From the NCBI RefSeq assembly GCF_024508235.1, contig NZ_CP101943.1:2453112-2517111 (forward strand): a stretch of DNA of 64,000 bases, given 5' to 3'. The translations under genes and the position numbers were made by a program. The notes below the pieces were generated by a model, which saw only the letters and a program-made list of their open reading frames with translations, had not been told where the DNA came from and made no database searches. Origin of the DNA: Halococcus qingdaonensis. Lineage in GTDB: Archaea; Halobacteriota; Halobacteria; Halobacteriales; Halococcaceae. Of this stretch, positions 44,141-52,897 are shown in pieces (positions within the stretch are counted from its first letter, which is position 1; every line of letters starts with the position of its first letter).

Positions 44141-44724
44141 CACAGCGTGCCTTTCGTGCTCGGCGTTCCCTCACGGCGCTCGTCGGGCCGGGTGGCGTCG
44201 TCGAGCGCCCGCGCGACGGCCTTGAACAGCGCCTCGATCTCGTGGTGGGCGTTCTCGCCCGTCGCTTCAGTGTGAAGCGTCAGTCCGGCGTTCGTCGCGA
44301 GCGAGCGGAAGAAATGCGGGGCCATCGCGCTCGTGAACTCTCCGACCGTGGCCTGCGAGAACTCGCCGTCGAACTCGAACAACGGCCGGCCCGAGATATC
44401 GACGACAGCGCCCGCGACGGCCTCGTCGAGTGGGACTTTCCGATCGGCGAACCGTTGGATCCCGGCACGGTCGCCGAGCGCCTCGTCGAAAGCTGTCCCG
44501 AGCGCGATGGCGACGTCCTCGATCGTGTGGTGGTCGTCGATGTGGAGGTCGCCGTCGCAGGTCACGTCGAGATCGAACAGGCCGTGTTTCGCGAACGAGT
44601 CGAGCATGTGATCGAGAAAGCCGATGCCCGTCTCGGCGGTCGCGTCGCCGTCGCCGTCGATGGTGAGCGAGAGCTCGATGGCCGTCTCGGCCGTCTCGCG
44701 CGTTACGGTCGCGGTCCGGGGCAT
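44140..44724 (-). CDS. hisB: Imidazoleglycerol-phosphate dehydratase
   Basis: 194 residues. HisB removes water from imidazole glycerol phosphate in histidine synthesis. Metal motifs are [25 protein letters not shown] and the C-terminal [13 protein letters not shown] repeat. Only the dehydratase domain is present (no phosphatase fusion), normal for archaea. First gene of a coupled three-gene operon; hisA is 870 bases upstream on the same strand. Confidence 0.95.
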   Translation of the reverse strand: MPRTATVTRETAETAIELSLTIDGDGDATAETGIGFLDHMLDSFAKHGLFDLDVTCDGDLHIDDHHTIEDVAIALGTAFDEALGDRAGIQRFADRKVPLDEAVAGAVVDISGRPLFEFDGEFSQATVGEFTSAMAPHFFRSLATNAGLTLHTEATGENAHHEIEALFKAVARALDDATRPDERREGTPSTKGTL

Positions 44725-44782
44725 ATCGGTGCTTTCCGGGCAGACGTAAGGCCGTTGTGCTAGCCGTCGGTCGTTCCAAACC

Positions 44783-44790
44783 CTTATTTT
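44783..44790 (+). promoter_or_regulatory. TATA-like box for the acidic membrane protein
   Basis: CTTATTTT, 23-30 bases before the ATG at 44813. Fits a leaderless transcript. Confidence 0.5.
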
Positions 44791-44812
44791 CCAGCCGACT
44801 GCCATCTGAGCT

Positions 44813-45520
44813 ATGGATATCGACGATGGAACGAGCGACCGTAACCCGGACGACGACCGGTCCACTGCCGGTGACCGTTCCACGGCCGATGATTACTCCG
44901 CGACCGACGGCCGCTCCACGGCCGACACCACTCCGACCACCGACCGATCGACCGGCGAAACGCGCCACGAGGGTGGTGCCGGTGAGACGATCGGCCGGAG
45001 CCTCGACTCGGCGCGCGACACGCTCGCCCAGTCCGGCCCGCGATCACAGCTCACCTTCGTCATCGGGCTGTTCGGCATCGTCGGTGCCGGCTTCGGTCTG
45101 CTGGGCGTCATCGTCCTCGAACTGCTCGCCGGCGGCAGCGGTGGCGGGTTCGGCGGGGCGATCGTCGCCGCCCTGTTTCTGATCTCGGTGCTGATCGTCG
45201 TGTTGCTGACCGGTCCCGTCATGGCCGTCCTCTCCGGGCTCCGCATCGCCGAACGGTTGGACGAGGCGCGAGCGACCTATCTCACGAGCTTCATCGCCAC
45301 CGCGGTCGGCTACATCGTGATGGTGCTCATCGCTGCCGTCCTTATCGGTCTCGTCGCCGGCGGTGGCGGCGGTGGTGCCGAAGCCACCGCGACCGGGGGC
45401 ACGACCACGAACCCCTTCGACATCGCCGGTCTCATCGTCCCGCTGGTCGCTCTCGCCATCCCGGTCGGTCTCACCGGCTTGGCGTCGGCGTTCCTCACGC
45501 GCTGGAACGCCACTCGGTGA
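44813..45520 (+). CDS. Four-helix membrane protein with low-complexity acidic head
   Basis: 235 residues. Residues 1-60 are an Asp/Ser/Thr-rich disordered tail with imperfect RSTA(D/G)D-type repeats. Four helices follow (for example [37 protein letters not shown]). No motif or family is recognised. The promoter is a TATA 23-30 bases before the start. Confidence 0.7.
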   Translation: MDIDDGTSDRNPDDDRSTAGDRSTADDYSATDGRSTADTTPTTDRSTGETRHEGGAGETIGRSLDSARDTLAQSGPRSQLTFVIGLFGIVGAGFGLLGVIVLELLAGGSGGGFGGAIVAALFLISVLIVVLLTGPVMAVLSGLRIAERLDEARATYLTSFIATAVGYIVMVLIAAVLIGLVAGGGGGGAEATATGGTTTNPFDIAGLIVPLVALAIPVGLTGLASAFLTRWNATR

Positions 45521-45594
45521 AACGAAGCCGTCCTCTCACTCTCGATCGCTGATTCGCTAGCCGTCGCCGTACTGACCTCGTGCCGGCGGTTCCC

Positions 45595-46320
45595 TCACTC
45601 GTCGAGCGCCGCACGCGCGTCGGCAAGCGTGAACCGCCCCTCGTAGAGCGCGCTGCCGACGACGACCGCGTCCGCACCCGCCCCGCGGAGCGTCCGGATG
45701 TCGTCGATCGTGCCGACACCGCCGCTGGCGACGACCGGAATCGAGACCGCTTCCGCGATCCGACGGACGCGCTCGGCTTCGACACCCTCCAGCCGACCCT
45801 CGACATCGACGTCGGTGAACAGGATCCCGCCCGCCCCCCGCTCCGCGTACTCGACGGCTGCCTCGGCGGGATCCATTCCCGTACCCTCGGTCCAGCCGGC
45901 GACGACGACCTCCCCGCCGCTGGCGTCGAGGCTGACGAGCACCCGCCCGGGGTGGGTCTCGTTGATCTCGTCGACGAGATCGGGATTCTCGACGGCTGCG
46001 GTCCCCAGAATGACGCGCTCGACGCCGCTGTCGAGCAGCGAACGGGCGTCGGCGGCGGTGCGGATCCCGCCACCGAGCTGCACGGGGACGTCGACCGCTT
46101 CGACGATGCGCTCGATCGCCCGCGCGTTCTCGCGTTCGCCCTCGAACGCGCCGTCGAGATCGACGAGATGGAGCGTGCGCGCGCCCGCCGCGACCCAGCG
46201 CTCGGCCGCTTCGACCGGATCGCCGTACGCCGTTTCGCTCCCGCGCTCGCCGCCGACGAGCTGGACGACCTGCCCGTCCTGCACGTCGACGGCCGGGATC
46301 ACCTCGAAACCCTCGAACAT
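45595..46320 (-). CDS. hisA: Phosphoribosylformimino-AICAR-P isomerase
   Basis: 241 residues, TIM barrel, histidine pathway. The first strand has PAVDVQDGQVVQL with catalytic Asp, then DLDGAFEG, the phosphate loops QLGGGIRT and ASGGVGTIDD, and the second catalytic Asp in FTDVDVEG. The frame extends to 46440 but the ATG at 46320 gives the normal start. Near hisB on the same strand but not in the same overlap set. Confidence 0.95.
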   Translation of the reverse strand: MFEGFEVIPAVDVQDGQVVQLVGGERGSETAYGDPVEAAERWVAAGARTLHLVDLDGAFEGERENARAIERIVEAVDVPVQLGGGIRTAADARSLLDSGVERVILGTAAVENPDLVDEINETHPGRVLVSLDASGGEVVVAGWTEGTGMDPAEAAVEYAERGAGGILFTDVDVEGRLEGVEAERVRRIAEAVSIPVVASGGVGTIDDIRTLRGAGADAVVVGSALYEGRFTLADARAALDE

Positions 46321-46433
46321 GGGGGCTCTCCGCGAGCACCGGCCTAAATCCGTCGGAAATCGTCGTCGATAACTTACGAACTGGTTTCTCGTGGGCGAGA
46401 AAGAACTATCCGTTCGGCGTCGTATGTGGGAGC

Positions 46434-47579
46434 ATGACACTCTCGGTTCTCTTCGTCGTCGGCCTCGGCGTCGCGGTGTTCGTCGGCTTCAACGTCGGCG
46501 GCTCGAACATCGGCGTCGCCTTCGGGCCAGCCGCCGGCGCGAGCGCGGTCTCGAAGACCGGTGCGGCGGCGCTGATGACGCTCTCTTTCTTTCTCGGCGG
46601 CTGGACGGTCGGGCGCGGCGTCGTCCGAACGATGGGCGGGCGGATCGTCCCGTCGAGCCACTTCACCCCCGAGACGAGCGTCGTCGTGCTCTTCTTCATC
46701 GGGTTCGCGCTGTTTCTCGCCAACGTCGTCGGCGTGCCCGCCTCGACGTCGATGACCGGCGTCGGCTCGATCGCGGGTCTCGGGCTGGCGAGCGAGGCGC
46801 TCGACTGGGCGACGATGACCGAAATTCTGACCTGGTGGCTCGTCTCGCCGATCGTCGCCTTCTGGGTCAGCGCCGTCGTCGGCCGATATTTCTACTCACG
46901 GCTCGCCAGCGCGCTCGCGATCAACCAGACCGAGGGTTCGCTGTTCGCACTCGATCGTCGGGGGCTGCTGCCACGGCCACGCCTCGGGGCGAACACCACC
47001 CGTCGCGAGGCCGTCGGGACGCTGTTGGTGATCGTCGTGGCCTGCTACACGGCGTTTAGCGCGGGCACGTCGAACGCCGCCAACGCGATCGCGCCGCTGG
47101 TCGGCGCGGGCACGCTCGCGATAGAGCCCGGACTGTTGCTCGTCGGCGTCGCGGTCGGGCTCGGCGCGTTCACGATCGGGCGGCGAACGATCGCGACGAT
47201 GGGAGAGGGGCTCACCGAGATGCCGCTGCTCGCGGCGCTCGTAGTCGCGGTCGTGAGTTCGACGCTCGTCACGATTCTCTCGTGGTTCGACATCCCTGTC
47301 AGCGTCGTCATCATCGCCACGATGTCGATCGTCGGGCTCGGCTGGGGTCGGGCGACCCGGACCGTCGGCGAGCGCACCGACCCGCTGGCGACGGGCGGGA
47401 CGTCGGTCAGCGAGGCCGTGGTGGCCGACGAAGACCTGCGTGATCCGGGGGCGACCGACGAGGCGGCGGAGCTGTTCGAACCGGCGACGACGGCGAAAGT
47501 CATCGCCCTCCAGAACCTGGTTCCCGCGATCTCGACGATCGCTGCCTACCTCGTTTTCCGGTTTCTCACGGTCTTTTGA
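46434..47579 (+). CDS. Inorganic phosphate/anion permease, PiT family
   Basis: 381 residues with about ten membrane helices. The two PiT repeats are visible: [21 protein letters not shown] near the N-terminus and [16 protein letters not shown] in the middle. PiT proteins move phosphate (sometimes sulfate) with cations. Followed by the ferredoxin gene 57 bases later, unrelated by function as far as can be seen. Confidence 0.9.
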   Translation: MTLSVLFVVGLGVAVFVGFNVGGSNIGVAFGPAAGASAVSKTGAAALMTLSFFLGGWTVGRGVVRTMGGRIVPSSHFTPETSVVVLFFIGFALFLANVVGVPASTSMTGVGSIAGLGLASEALDWATMTEILTWWLVSPIVAFWVSAVVGRYFYSRLASALAINQTEGSLFALDRRGLLPRPRLGANTTRREAVGTLLVIVVACYTAFSAGTSNAANAIAPLVGAGTLAIEPGLLLVGVAVGLGAFTIGRRTIATMGEGLTEMPLLAALVVAVVSSTLVTILSWFDIPVSVVIIATMSIVGLGWGRATRTVGERTDPLATGGTSVSEAVVADEDLRDPGATDEAAELFEPATTAKVIALQNLVPAISTIAAYLVFRFLTVF

Positions 47580-47635
47580 TCGATTCTGTGATCCGAACAA
47601 CAACACCTAACAAGCCGGGGGGTCAACGGCGGATG

Positions 47636-48025
47636 ATGCCCACCGTAGAATACGTCAACTACGAAGTGTTCGACGATCAGGGATGGGAGATCGAGGACGA
47701 GGACCTCTTCGAGAAGGCCGCGGACGCCGGTCTCGGCGAAGAGGATTACGGCACGATCGACGTCAACGAGTCGGAGTACATCCTCGAAGCCGCCGAGGCG
47801 CAGGGGTACGACTGGCCGTTCTCGTGTCGAGCGGGCGCGTGTGCGAACTGCGCCGCTATCGTCAAAGAGGGCGAGATCGACATGGATATGCAGCAGATCC
47901 TCTCCAACGAGGAGGTCGAGGACCGTAACGTGCGTCTGACCTGCATCGGCAGCCCGGCTGCCGACGAGGTCAAGATCGTCTACAACGCCAAACACCTCGA
48001 CTACCTGCAGAACCGCGTCATATAA
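47636..48025 (+). CDS. fer: [2Fe-2S] halo-ferredoxin
   Basis: 129 residues from the second of two adjacent ATGs (47636), giving a mature N-terminus [10 protein letters not shown] as in purified haloarchaeal ferredoxins. The halophile-specific acidic N-terminal insertion ([23 protein letters not shown]) is followed by the plant-type cluster CRAGACANC plus the later Cys in LTCIG. It is the main electron carrier for 2-oxoacid oxidoreductases in these organisms. Confidence 0.96.
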   Translation: MPTVEYVNYEVFDDQGWEIEDEDLFEKAADAGLGEEDYGTIDVNESEYILEAAEAQGYDWPFSCRAGACANCAAIVKEGEIDMDMQQILSNEEVEDRNVRLTCIGSPAADEVKIVYNAKHLDYLQNRVI

Positions 48026-48359
48026 CGCCCCACTTTTCACACGGGGGACTCGCTCGCGCCTCGCGGCGTCTGCTCGCGGGCCGTAGGCCCGCTCGCACGG
48101 ATCGAGGCGGCTCTGCCGCCTCGCGGCGCTCGAACCCCGTGGAAACCCTATCCTCGTGCGTCGACAGTGAACGACGGCTCAGAAGCGCTCCGCTCTTCCG
48201 ATGGCCTAACTCCCACCCGCTTGGCCGTTGGCCTGCTTGCTACCGCTGCTTTCGCTCACCGCCACCGCACAGCACCGCAGCCACCCCGCCATCGCCGCCA
48301 CCCCGGTCGCTGCCGACGATCCACCGAACAGTTTTGTGACTGCGTGGTGAGTGATGGAT
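48026..48359 (+). other. Gene-free stretch with hairpins and pyrimidine-rich tract
   Basis: 334 bases between the ferredoxin and an SDR gene, with no convincing gene. The first 100 bases hold two perfect hairpins; the rest is rich in CCACC and CGCC runs (48245-48340). I do not see a TATA box close to the SDR start, nor an RNA gene. Confidence 0.6.
48076..48123 (+). terminator. Two tandem hairpins after the ferredoxin gene
   Basis: Hairpin 1: GCGGGCC/GGCCCGC (48076-48092, loop GTA). Hairpin 2: CGAGGCGGC/GCCGCCTCG (48103-48123, loop TCT), nine base pairs. They lie 51-98 bases after the ferredoxin stop. They may mark 3' ends or be structural RNA; no poly-T follows. Confidence 0.45.
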
Positions 48360-49055
48360 ATGACACGAACGGCCGTCATCGCGGGCGTCGGTCCCGGATT
48401 GGGTGCGTCGATCGCCCGGAAGTTCGTCGCGGAAGGCTGTGCGGTCGGTCTGTTCGCGCGCTCGGCGGCGTTCATCGAGGAGCTCGCCGACGAACTGAAC
48501 GAGAACGGCGAGGCGCTTGCGGTCCAAACGGACATCACCGATGCGGAGCAGGTCGCGGCGGGGTTCGCAGAGGTCCGCGAGGCGTTCGGTGCTGTCGACG
48601 TACTCGTCAACCACGCGAGCGGCGGTGCGTGGAAGGGACTGCTGGATCTCTCGGACGAGGAGTTCGAGCAAGCCCTCGCGGTCGGCCCGCAGGGGAGTTT
48701 CCACTGCTCGCAAGAGGCCGTTTCCGACATGCTCGACAACGACGGCGGGACGGTGATCTTCACCGGTGCGACCTCATCGGTCCGGGGCAACGAGAGTGCG
48801 CTCGCCTTCTCGGCCGGGAAGTTCGCCGTCCGCGGGATGGCCGAGTCGATGGCTCGCGATCTCGGCCCGCAGGGGATTCACGTCGCCCACGTCATCATCG
48901 ACGGCGGCATTCGCCCGCCCGATCGGGACATCGAAAACCCCGATGACTATCTCGATCCCGACGCCATCGCCACGAACTACTGGCAGCTCGTCGAACAGGA
49001 CGAGAGCGCCTGGACGCTCGAATTCGATCTCCGCCCGCACACGGAAACGTTCTGA
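48360..49055 (+). CDS. SDR-family protein lacking the catalytic tyrosine
   Basis: 231 residues from the ATG at 48360. NAD(P) loop AGVGPGLGASIA is present. At the active site, where classical SDRs have YxxxK, the sequence is FSAGKFAVRG: Lys is kept but Tyr is Phe. Ser is in TGATSSVRG. It is a divergent group of SDRs (HVIIDGGI, TETF tail). Activity is uncertain. The stop abuts the opposing aminopeptidase. Confidence 0.85.
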   Translation: MTRTAVIAGVGPGLGASIARKFVAEGCAVGLFARSAAFIEELADELNENGEALAVQTDITDAEQVAAGFAEVREAFGAVDVLVNHASGGAWKGLLDLSDEEFEQALAVGPQGSFHCSQEAVSDMLDNDGGTVIFTGATSSVRGNESALAFSAGKFAVRGMAESMARDLGPQGIHVAHVIIDGGIRPPDRDIENPDDYLDPDAIATNYWQLVEQDESAWTLEFDLRPHTETF

Positions 49056-50156
49056 TTACGCCTCGAAGCCGTCCTCGAACCGGAAGGTGCCGTCGCGCTG
49101 GACGACCTCGCCATCGACTTCGATCCGCGAGTCATCGCTCATGTCGACGATCATGTCGACGTGCTGTGCGCTCTGGTTCTGTTCGTTGCCCTCGCCGACG
49201 TTGTCGTCGTAGGCACGGCCGACGGCCATATGCACTGTGTCGCCCATCTTCTCGTCGAACAGCATGTTGTAGCTGAAGTGATCGATGTCGCGGTTCATCC
49301 CGATGCCCAGCTCGCCGAGGCGGCGTGCGCCCGCGTCGGTGTCGAGGATCGTCGTCAGGAGATCCTCGTTTTTCTCGGCCTCGTGGGAGATGACCTCACC
49401 CTCCTCGAAGGTGAGTCGCACGTCGGTGATCTCGCGACCACGGCGGTAGACGGGTTTGTCGAAGTGGACCTCGCCCGAGACGGAGTCAGGGATGGGGGCG
49501 GTGAACACCTCTCCGCCGGGCAGGTTGTGGCTGTCGGTGTCGTTGATCGCGTTGTTGCCCGCGATCGACATCGTGACGTCGGTCGTTTCGCCCGAGACGA
49601 TCCGGACCTCCTCAGCGTCGTCGAGGATTTCGACCAACTGGGCCTGGAACTCGGCCTGTTCATCCCAGTCCTTCAGGATGGCGTCGTAGACGAAGTTCTC
49701 GTAGGCTTCGATGCTCATCTCGGCGAGCTGTGCGTTCGCCGTCGTGGGATGCTGGGTGAGCGTCCAGCGGTGGCCGAGGCGCTCTTCGAGGATCGGGCCG
49801 TGGGCCTTCTCGTAGGCCGAGTTCACGTCCGGATCGACGTCGCCGAGCTCGGTGACGTTCTCGTGGCCGCGGATGATCGCGTGGCAGTCGGCGGCCTCGA
49901 CGAGCGCGCGCTGGTGGGCGGGCGTCTCGAACTCCACGCCACTCTCGTCGGCGGCGTTGAGATAGGCCCGCATCGCCCGGCCGCTGCGATTGGTCCGGAT
50001 CGCGAGCGGGTGGGCACCGCGCTCGCCGGCGACCTCGTAGAGGGCGGTCACGAGGTCGTCGGCCGGCGGCTCGGACTTGATGAGGAACTCGTCGCCGGCC
50101 GCGAGATCGACGGCATCGGCGATCAGCTGTGCGTGCTCGCGGACTCGTGGGTCCAT
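49056..50156 (-). CDS. M29-family aminopeptidase
   Basis: 366 residues, thermophilic metallopeptidase family. Metal-binding region features GGEVFTAPIPDSVSGEVHFD, EAEKNEDLLTTILDTDAGARRLGELGIGMN and MLFDEKMGDTVHMAVGRAYDD, which hold the Glu/His/Asp ligands of M29 enzymes. Cuts N-terminal residues from peptides. Length is typical. The stop codon abuts the preceding gene's stop on the opposite strand. Confidence 0.92.
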   Translation of the reverse strand: MDPRVREHAQLIADAVDLAAGDEFLIKSEPPADDLVTALYEVAGERGAHPLAIRTNRSGRAMRAYLNAADESGVEFETPAHQRALVEAADCHAIIRGHENVTELGDVDPDVNSAYEKAHGPILEERLGHRWTLTQHPTTANAQLAEMSIEAYENFVYDAILKDWDEQAEFQAQLVEILDDAEEVRIVSGETTDVTMSIAGNNAINDTDSHNLPGGEVFTAPIPDSVSGEVHFDKPVYRRGREITDVRLTFEEGEVISHEAEKNEDLLTTILDTDAGARRLGELGIGMNRDIDHFSYNMLFDEKMGDTVHMAVGRAYDDNVGEGNEQNQSAQHVDMIVDMSDDSRIEVDGEVVQRDGTFRFEDGFEA

Positions 50157-50243
50157 GTCTCGTCGAGCCGTGGACGCTCCAAACCAGTTTCGGAACCCGA
50201 CGTCCACCGGCCCGCTTTAGTCCGTGCCGCACGTGTGCCGTGC

Positions 50244-50579
50244 ATGACCGAGTTCAGCCCCGAGCAGTTCGAGGACAAGTACGCGAACTACTTCCCCGAG
50301 CTCCAGACCGCCTACCGCAACGCCTTCGAGTCGATGAGCGAGCGCTACGACTCCGAACTGATCCACGCCATCGACCAGCAGGTGCTCAACGAGAGCGAGC
50401 CGTTCTACGAGGAAGACGATGGTTTTCGCATCGAACTTCCCGAAAACCCCTACGATCGGCTCACGGCCATCGTCGTCGACGAGGAGAAATTCGAGGGCGT
50501 GCTCGCGGCCTACGTCGAGACGCTCGAAGCCGAACTTCGGGACGTCTTCGATCTCGATGCCGGGAGTCCAAAGGTCTAA
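50244..50579 (+). CDS. Conserved haloarchaeal acidic protein (DUF5783-like)
   Basis: 111 residues: FSPEQFEDKYANYFPELQTAYRNAFESM, AIDQQVLNESEPFYEED, LPENPYDRLTAIVVDEEKF. I recall this as the DUF5783 family of haloarchaea, function unknown. Mostly helical and acidic. It precedes the NifU-like gene by 25 bases. Confidence 0.82.
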   Translation: MTEFSPEQFEDKYANYFPELQTAYRNAFESMSERYDSELIHAIDQQVLNESEPFYEEDDGFRIELPENPYDRLTAIVVDEEKFEGVLAAYVETLEAELRDVFDLDAGSPKV

Positions 50580-50604
50580 GAAGCGTGCGAGCGTACCCAC
50601 GAAC

Positions 50605-50970
50605 ATGAGCACCGAGAGTCAGAGCAGCGATGACGACCTGCGCGAGGAGATCTCGAACTTCCTCCGTCGGAACTTCCCGCAGATCCAGATGCACGGCGGC
50701 AGCGCGGCGATCCAGGAACTCGACCGCGAGTCGGGCGAAGTGACCGTCTCGCTCGGCGGTGCCTGCTCGGGCTGTGGTATCTCGCCGATGACGATCCAGG
50801 CGATCAAGAGCCGGATGGTCAAGGAGATCCCCGAGATCAACCAGGTCCACGCCAACACCGGGATGGGCGGCGGTGGCATGGGCGACGGCGGCTTCGGTGG
50901 CGGCGGCATGAGCCCCTCGTTCCCCGGCGAGACGACCGACGACGACGAAGGCCCAGAGGCCCCCTTCTAA
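50605..50970 (+). CDS. NifU-like Fe-S scaffold domain protein
   Basis: 121 residues. The NifU C-terminal domain runs to about residue 90, with CxxC in SLGGACSGCGISPMTIQAIKSRM, which binds a [4Fe-4S] or [2Fe-2S] cluster. After that comes a Gly/Met-rich low-complexity tail (GGGGMGDGGFGGGGM) and an acidic end. It delivers or stores clusters. Probably co-transcribed with the gene before it. Confidence 0.9.
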   Translation: MSTESQSSDDDLREEISNFLRRNFPQIQMHGGSAAIQELDRESGEVTVSLGGACSGCGISPMTIQAIKSRMVKEIPEINQVHANTGMGGGGMGDGGFGGGGMSPSFPGETTDDDEGPEAPF

Positions 50971-51068
50971 GCCACTCCGCGGTTCCGACACACAGCCAGC
51001 GAAACGATCGACGATTTTTCGATCGGTTCTTTCCCTCCCAGTGACAACTCTCGCCACCGAGCGCCGCG

Positions 51069-52781
51069 TCAGTCGTCCGCGCCCCCGCCCTTCGGTTCGA
51101 TATCGAGCCCGAACTCCGCGGCCTGCGTGCGCCAGAACTCCTCGTAGGCCTCCTCGGTCTCGTCGACGGTGCTCCGGCCGTCGTCGACGCGGTCGAGTTT
51201 CAGATCGACCTCTTCGAGCAGTCGGTCGCCGATGTCGCCGCTAATGACGCCGTTCTGGATCGCGTCCTGCACGGCGCTCTTCTCGCGCTGGAGCAGGCGG
51301 CGCTCGCCGATGAGCAGCTCCTCGCGCCGGAGGTCGGGGTTCTCGCGCATGAGCTGTGAGATGGCCTCGCGGAGGTCGTCGCGTTCCTCCTCGTACTCGG
51401 TGGTAAAATCCTCGTAGACGTCGGCCGGGATGTCGCCGCGGCTGTGGAGGCGGTCGGCGGCGTCGAGGGCGGCGTCGGTGGCGCGCTCGCGCCCGCTGAG
51501 CAGTTCGTAGAGCTGCTGGTCGGCCGAGCGCGTGACGATGCCCAGCCCGTTGAGTAGCCGTGGCATCGTCAGCCCCTGGACGACGAGGCTGAAGGCGGCG
51601 ACACCGAAGACCATCGCCCGGAGCTGGGTGCCGAGCTCGAAGCCCGGCGGGAGTCCGAGTACGAGCGCGATCGGGATCGAGCCGTGCAGCCCACCCCAGA
51701 CCATGACGTGCTGGTAGTCGAAGGGCACCTCGGTGCTCGAAAACCGGTTGACGAGCCCGGTGAGCGGGTAGACCACCACCGCACGCGCGAGGATGACGAG
51801 CACGATCGCGATCGCGATCGGGACGGCGAACTCGCCCAGCCGGCGGATCGGCGTCGTCGCGCCGATGGCGACGAAGATGAAGGTGTTGACGATGAACGCG
51901 GCCGTTTCGAGCGTGTTGAAGATCGAGAGTTTCGTCTGCGGGCTCATCGCGTACTCGACGCCGCGGTTGCCGATGAACAGCCCCGCGACGACGGTGGCGA
52001 TTACGCCCGAGACGTGGAGGTAGTGTTCGGCCAGCAGGAAACTCCCGTAGGTGAGGATCAGCGTGAGGACGATCTCGGTCATGTGCTCGTCGAGGTTGAC
52101 CATTACGCGATAGACCGCGTAGCCCGCGAGCAGACCGACGACCATCCCGCCGAAGCTCGTCACGAGGATGTCCAACCCCGTCGAGCCGATCTCGCGCAGC
52201 GTGAGCAGCTCCGAGATGGGCGTGCCGGTCCGCCTGGCCTCCTGGACGAGCGCCAGCAGCGCCGTGAAGACGACGACGCCGACGCCGTCGTTGAGCAGGC
52301 TCTCACCCTCGACGAGCGTCGAGAGCCGTTCGGGCGCGCCGAGCTCGTCGAATAGCGCGAGCACGCTCACTGGGTCCGTCGGGAGGATCATCGCGGCGAA
52401 CAGCAGCGAAACCAGCAGCGGAAAACCGAAAGCGAACTGGCCCACGAGCCCGAGCACGAGCACGGCGAGTATCAGGCCGGGGACTGCGAGGACGAGGATC
52501 GTCACGAGGTTGTTGCGGAACGATTCGAGGTCGGTCGTCGCCGCGCCCTCGAACAGCAGCGGCGGCAGGAGCACCAGCAGGATCAGATCGTGCGAGAGCT
52601 GGATGTCGAACAGCTGGATGCCGGTGAGTGCCTGGATGATCGAGATCCCGAAGCCGGCGAGGAGGAGCGCGATCGTATAGGGGAAACGACCGATCTTGGC
52701 GACGAAGACCCCGACGCCCGCGGCGATCATGAAGACGACGAGGAGATTGACTTCGGTCGCCGCGACCGTCTGGGCCAGCAT
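51069..52781 (-). CDS. Na+/H+ antiporter, CPA1 (NhaP) family
   Basis: 570 residues from the ATG at 52781; a longer frame reaches 52889 but lacks sequence of the family. About twelve helices, with the ion-binding FAAMILPTDPVSVLAL (the conserved Thr-Asp-Pro) and the WGGLHGSIPIALVLGLPPG motif. A cytoplasmic tail of about 170 residues is helical and charged (EYEEERDDLREAISQLMRENPDLRREELLIGERRLL). Exchanges Na+ for H+, important for osmotic and pH balance. Confidence 0.92.
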   Translation of the reverse strand: MLAQTVAATEVNLLVVFMIAAGVGVFVAKIGRFPYTIALLLAGFGISIIQALTGIQLFDIQLSHDLILLVLLPPLLFEGAATTDLESFRNNLVTILVLAVPGLILAVLVLGLVGQFAFGFPLLVSLLFAAMILPTDPVSVLALFDELGAPERLSTLVEGESLLNDGVGVVVFTALLALVQEARRTGTPISELLTLREIGSTGLDILVTSFGGMVVGLLAGYAVYRVMVNLDEHMTEIVLTLILTYGSFLLAEHYLHVSGVIATVVAGLFIGNRGVEYAMSPQTKLSIFNTLETAAFIVNTFIFVAIGATTPIRRLGEFAVPIAIAIVLVILARAVVVYPLTGLVNRFSSTEVPFDYQHVMVWGGLHGSIPIALVLGLPPGFELGTQLRAMVFGVAAFSLVVQGLTMPRLLNGLGIVTRSADQQLYELLSGRERATDAALDAADRLHSRGDIPADVYEDFTTEYEEERDDLREAISQLMRENPDLRREELLIGERRLLQREKSAVQDAIQNGVISGDIGDRLLEEVDLKLDRVDDGRSTVDETEEAYEEFWRTQAAEFGLDIEPKGGGADD

Positions 52782-52897
52782 GTGGCGGGGTATTCGGCAC
52801 GATCGGTTAAGCGCCTCGCCTGCGGCGGAGACGACCGGTGGACTGCCGAGCAACGGCGAACCGCGCGTATTTAGGGTCGCGGTCGTCACGGGAACGT

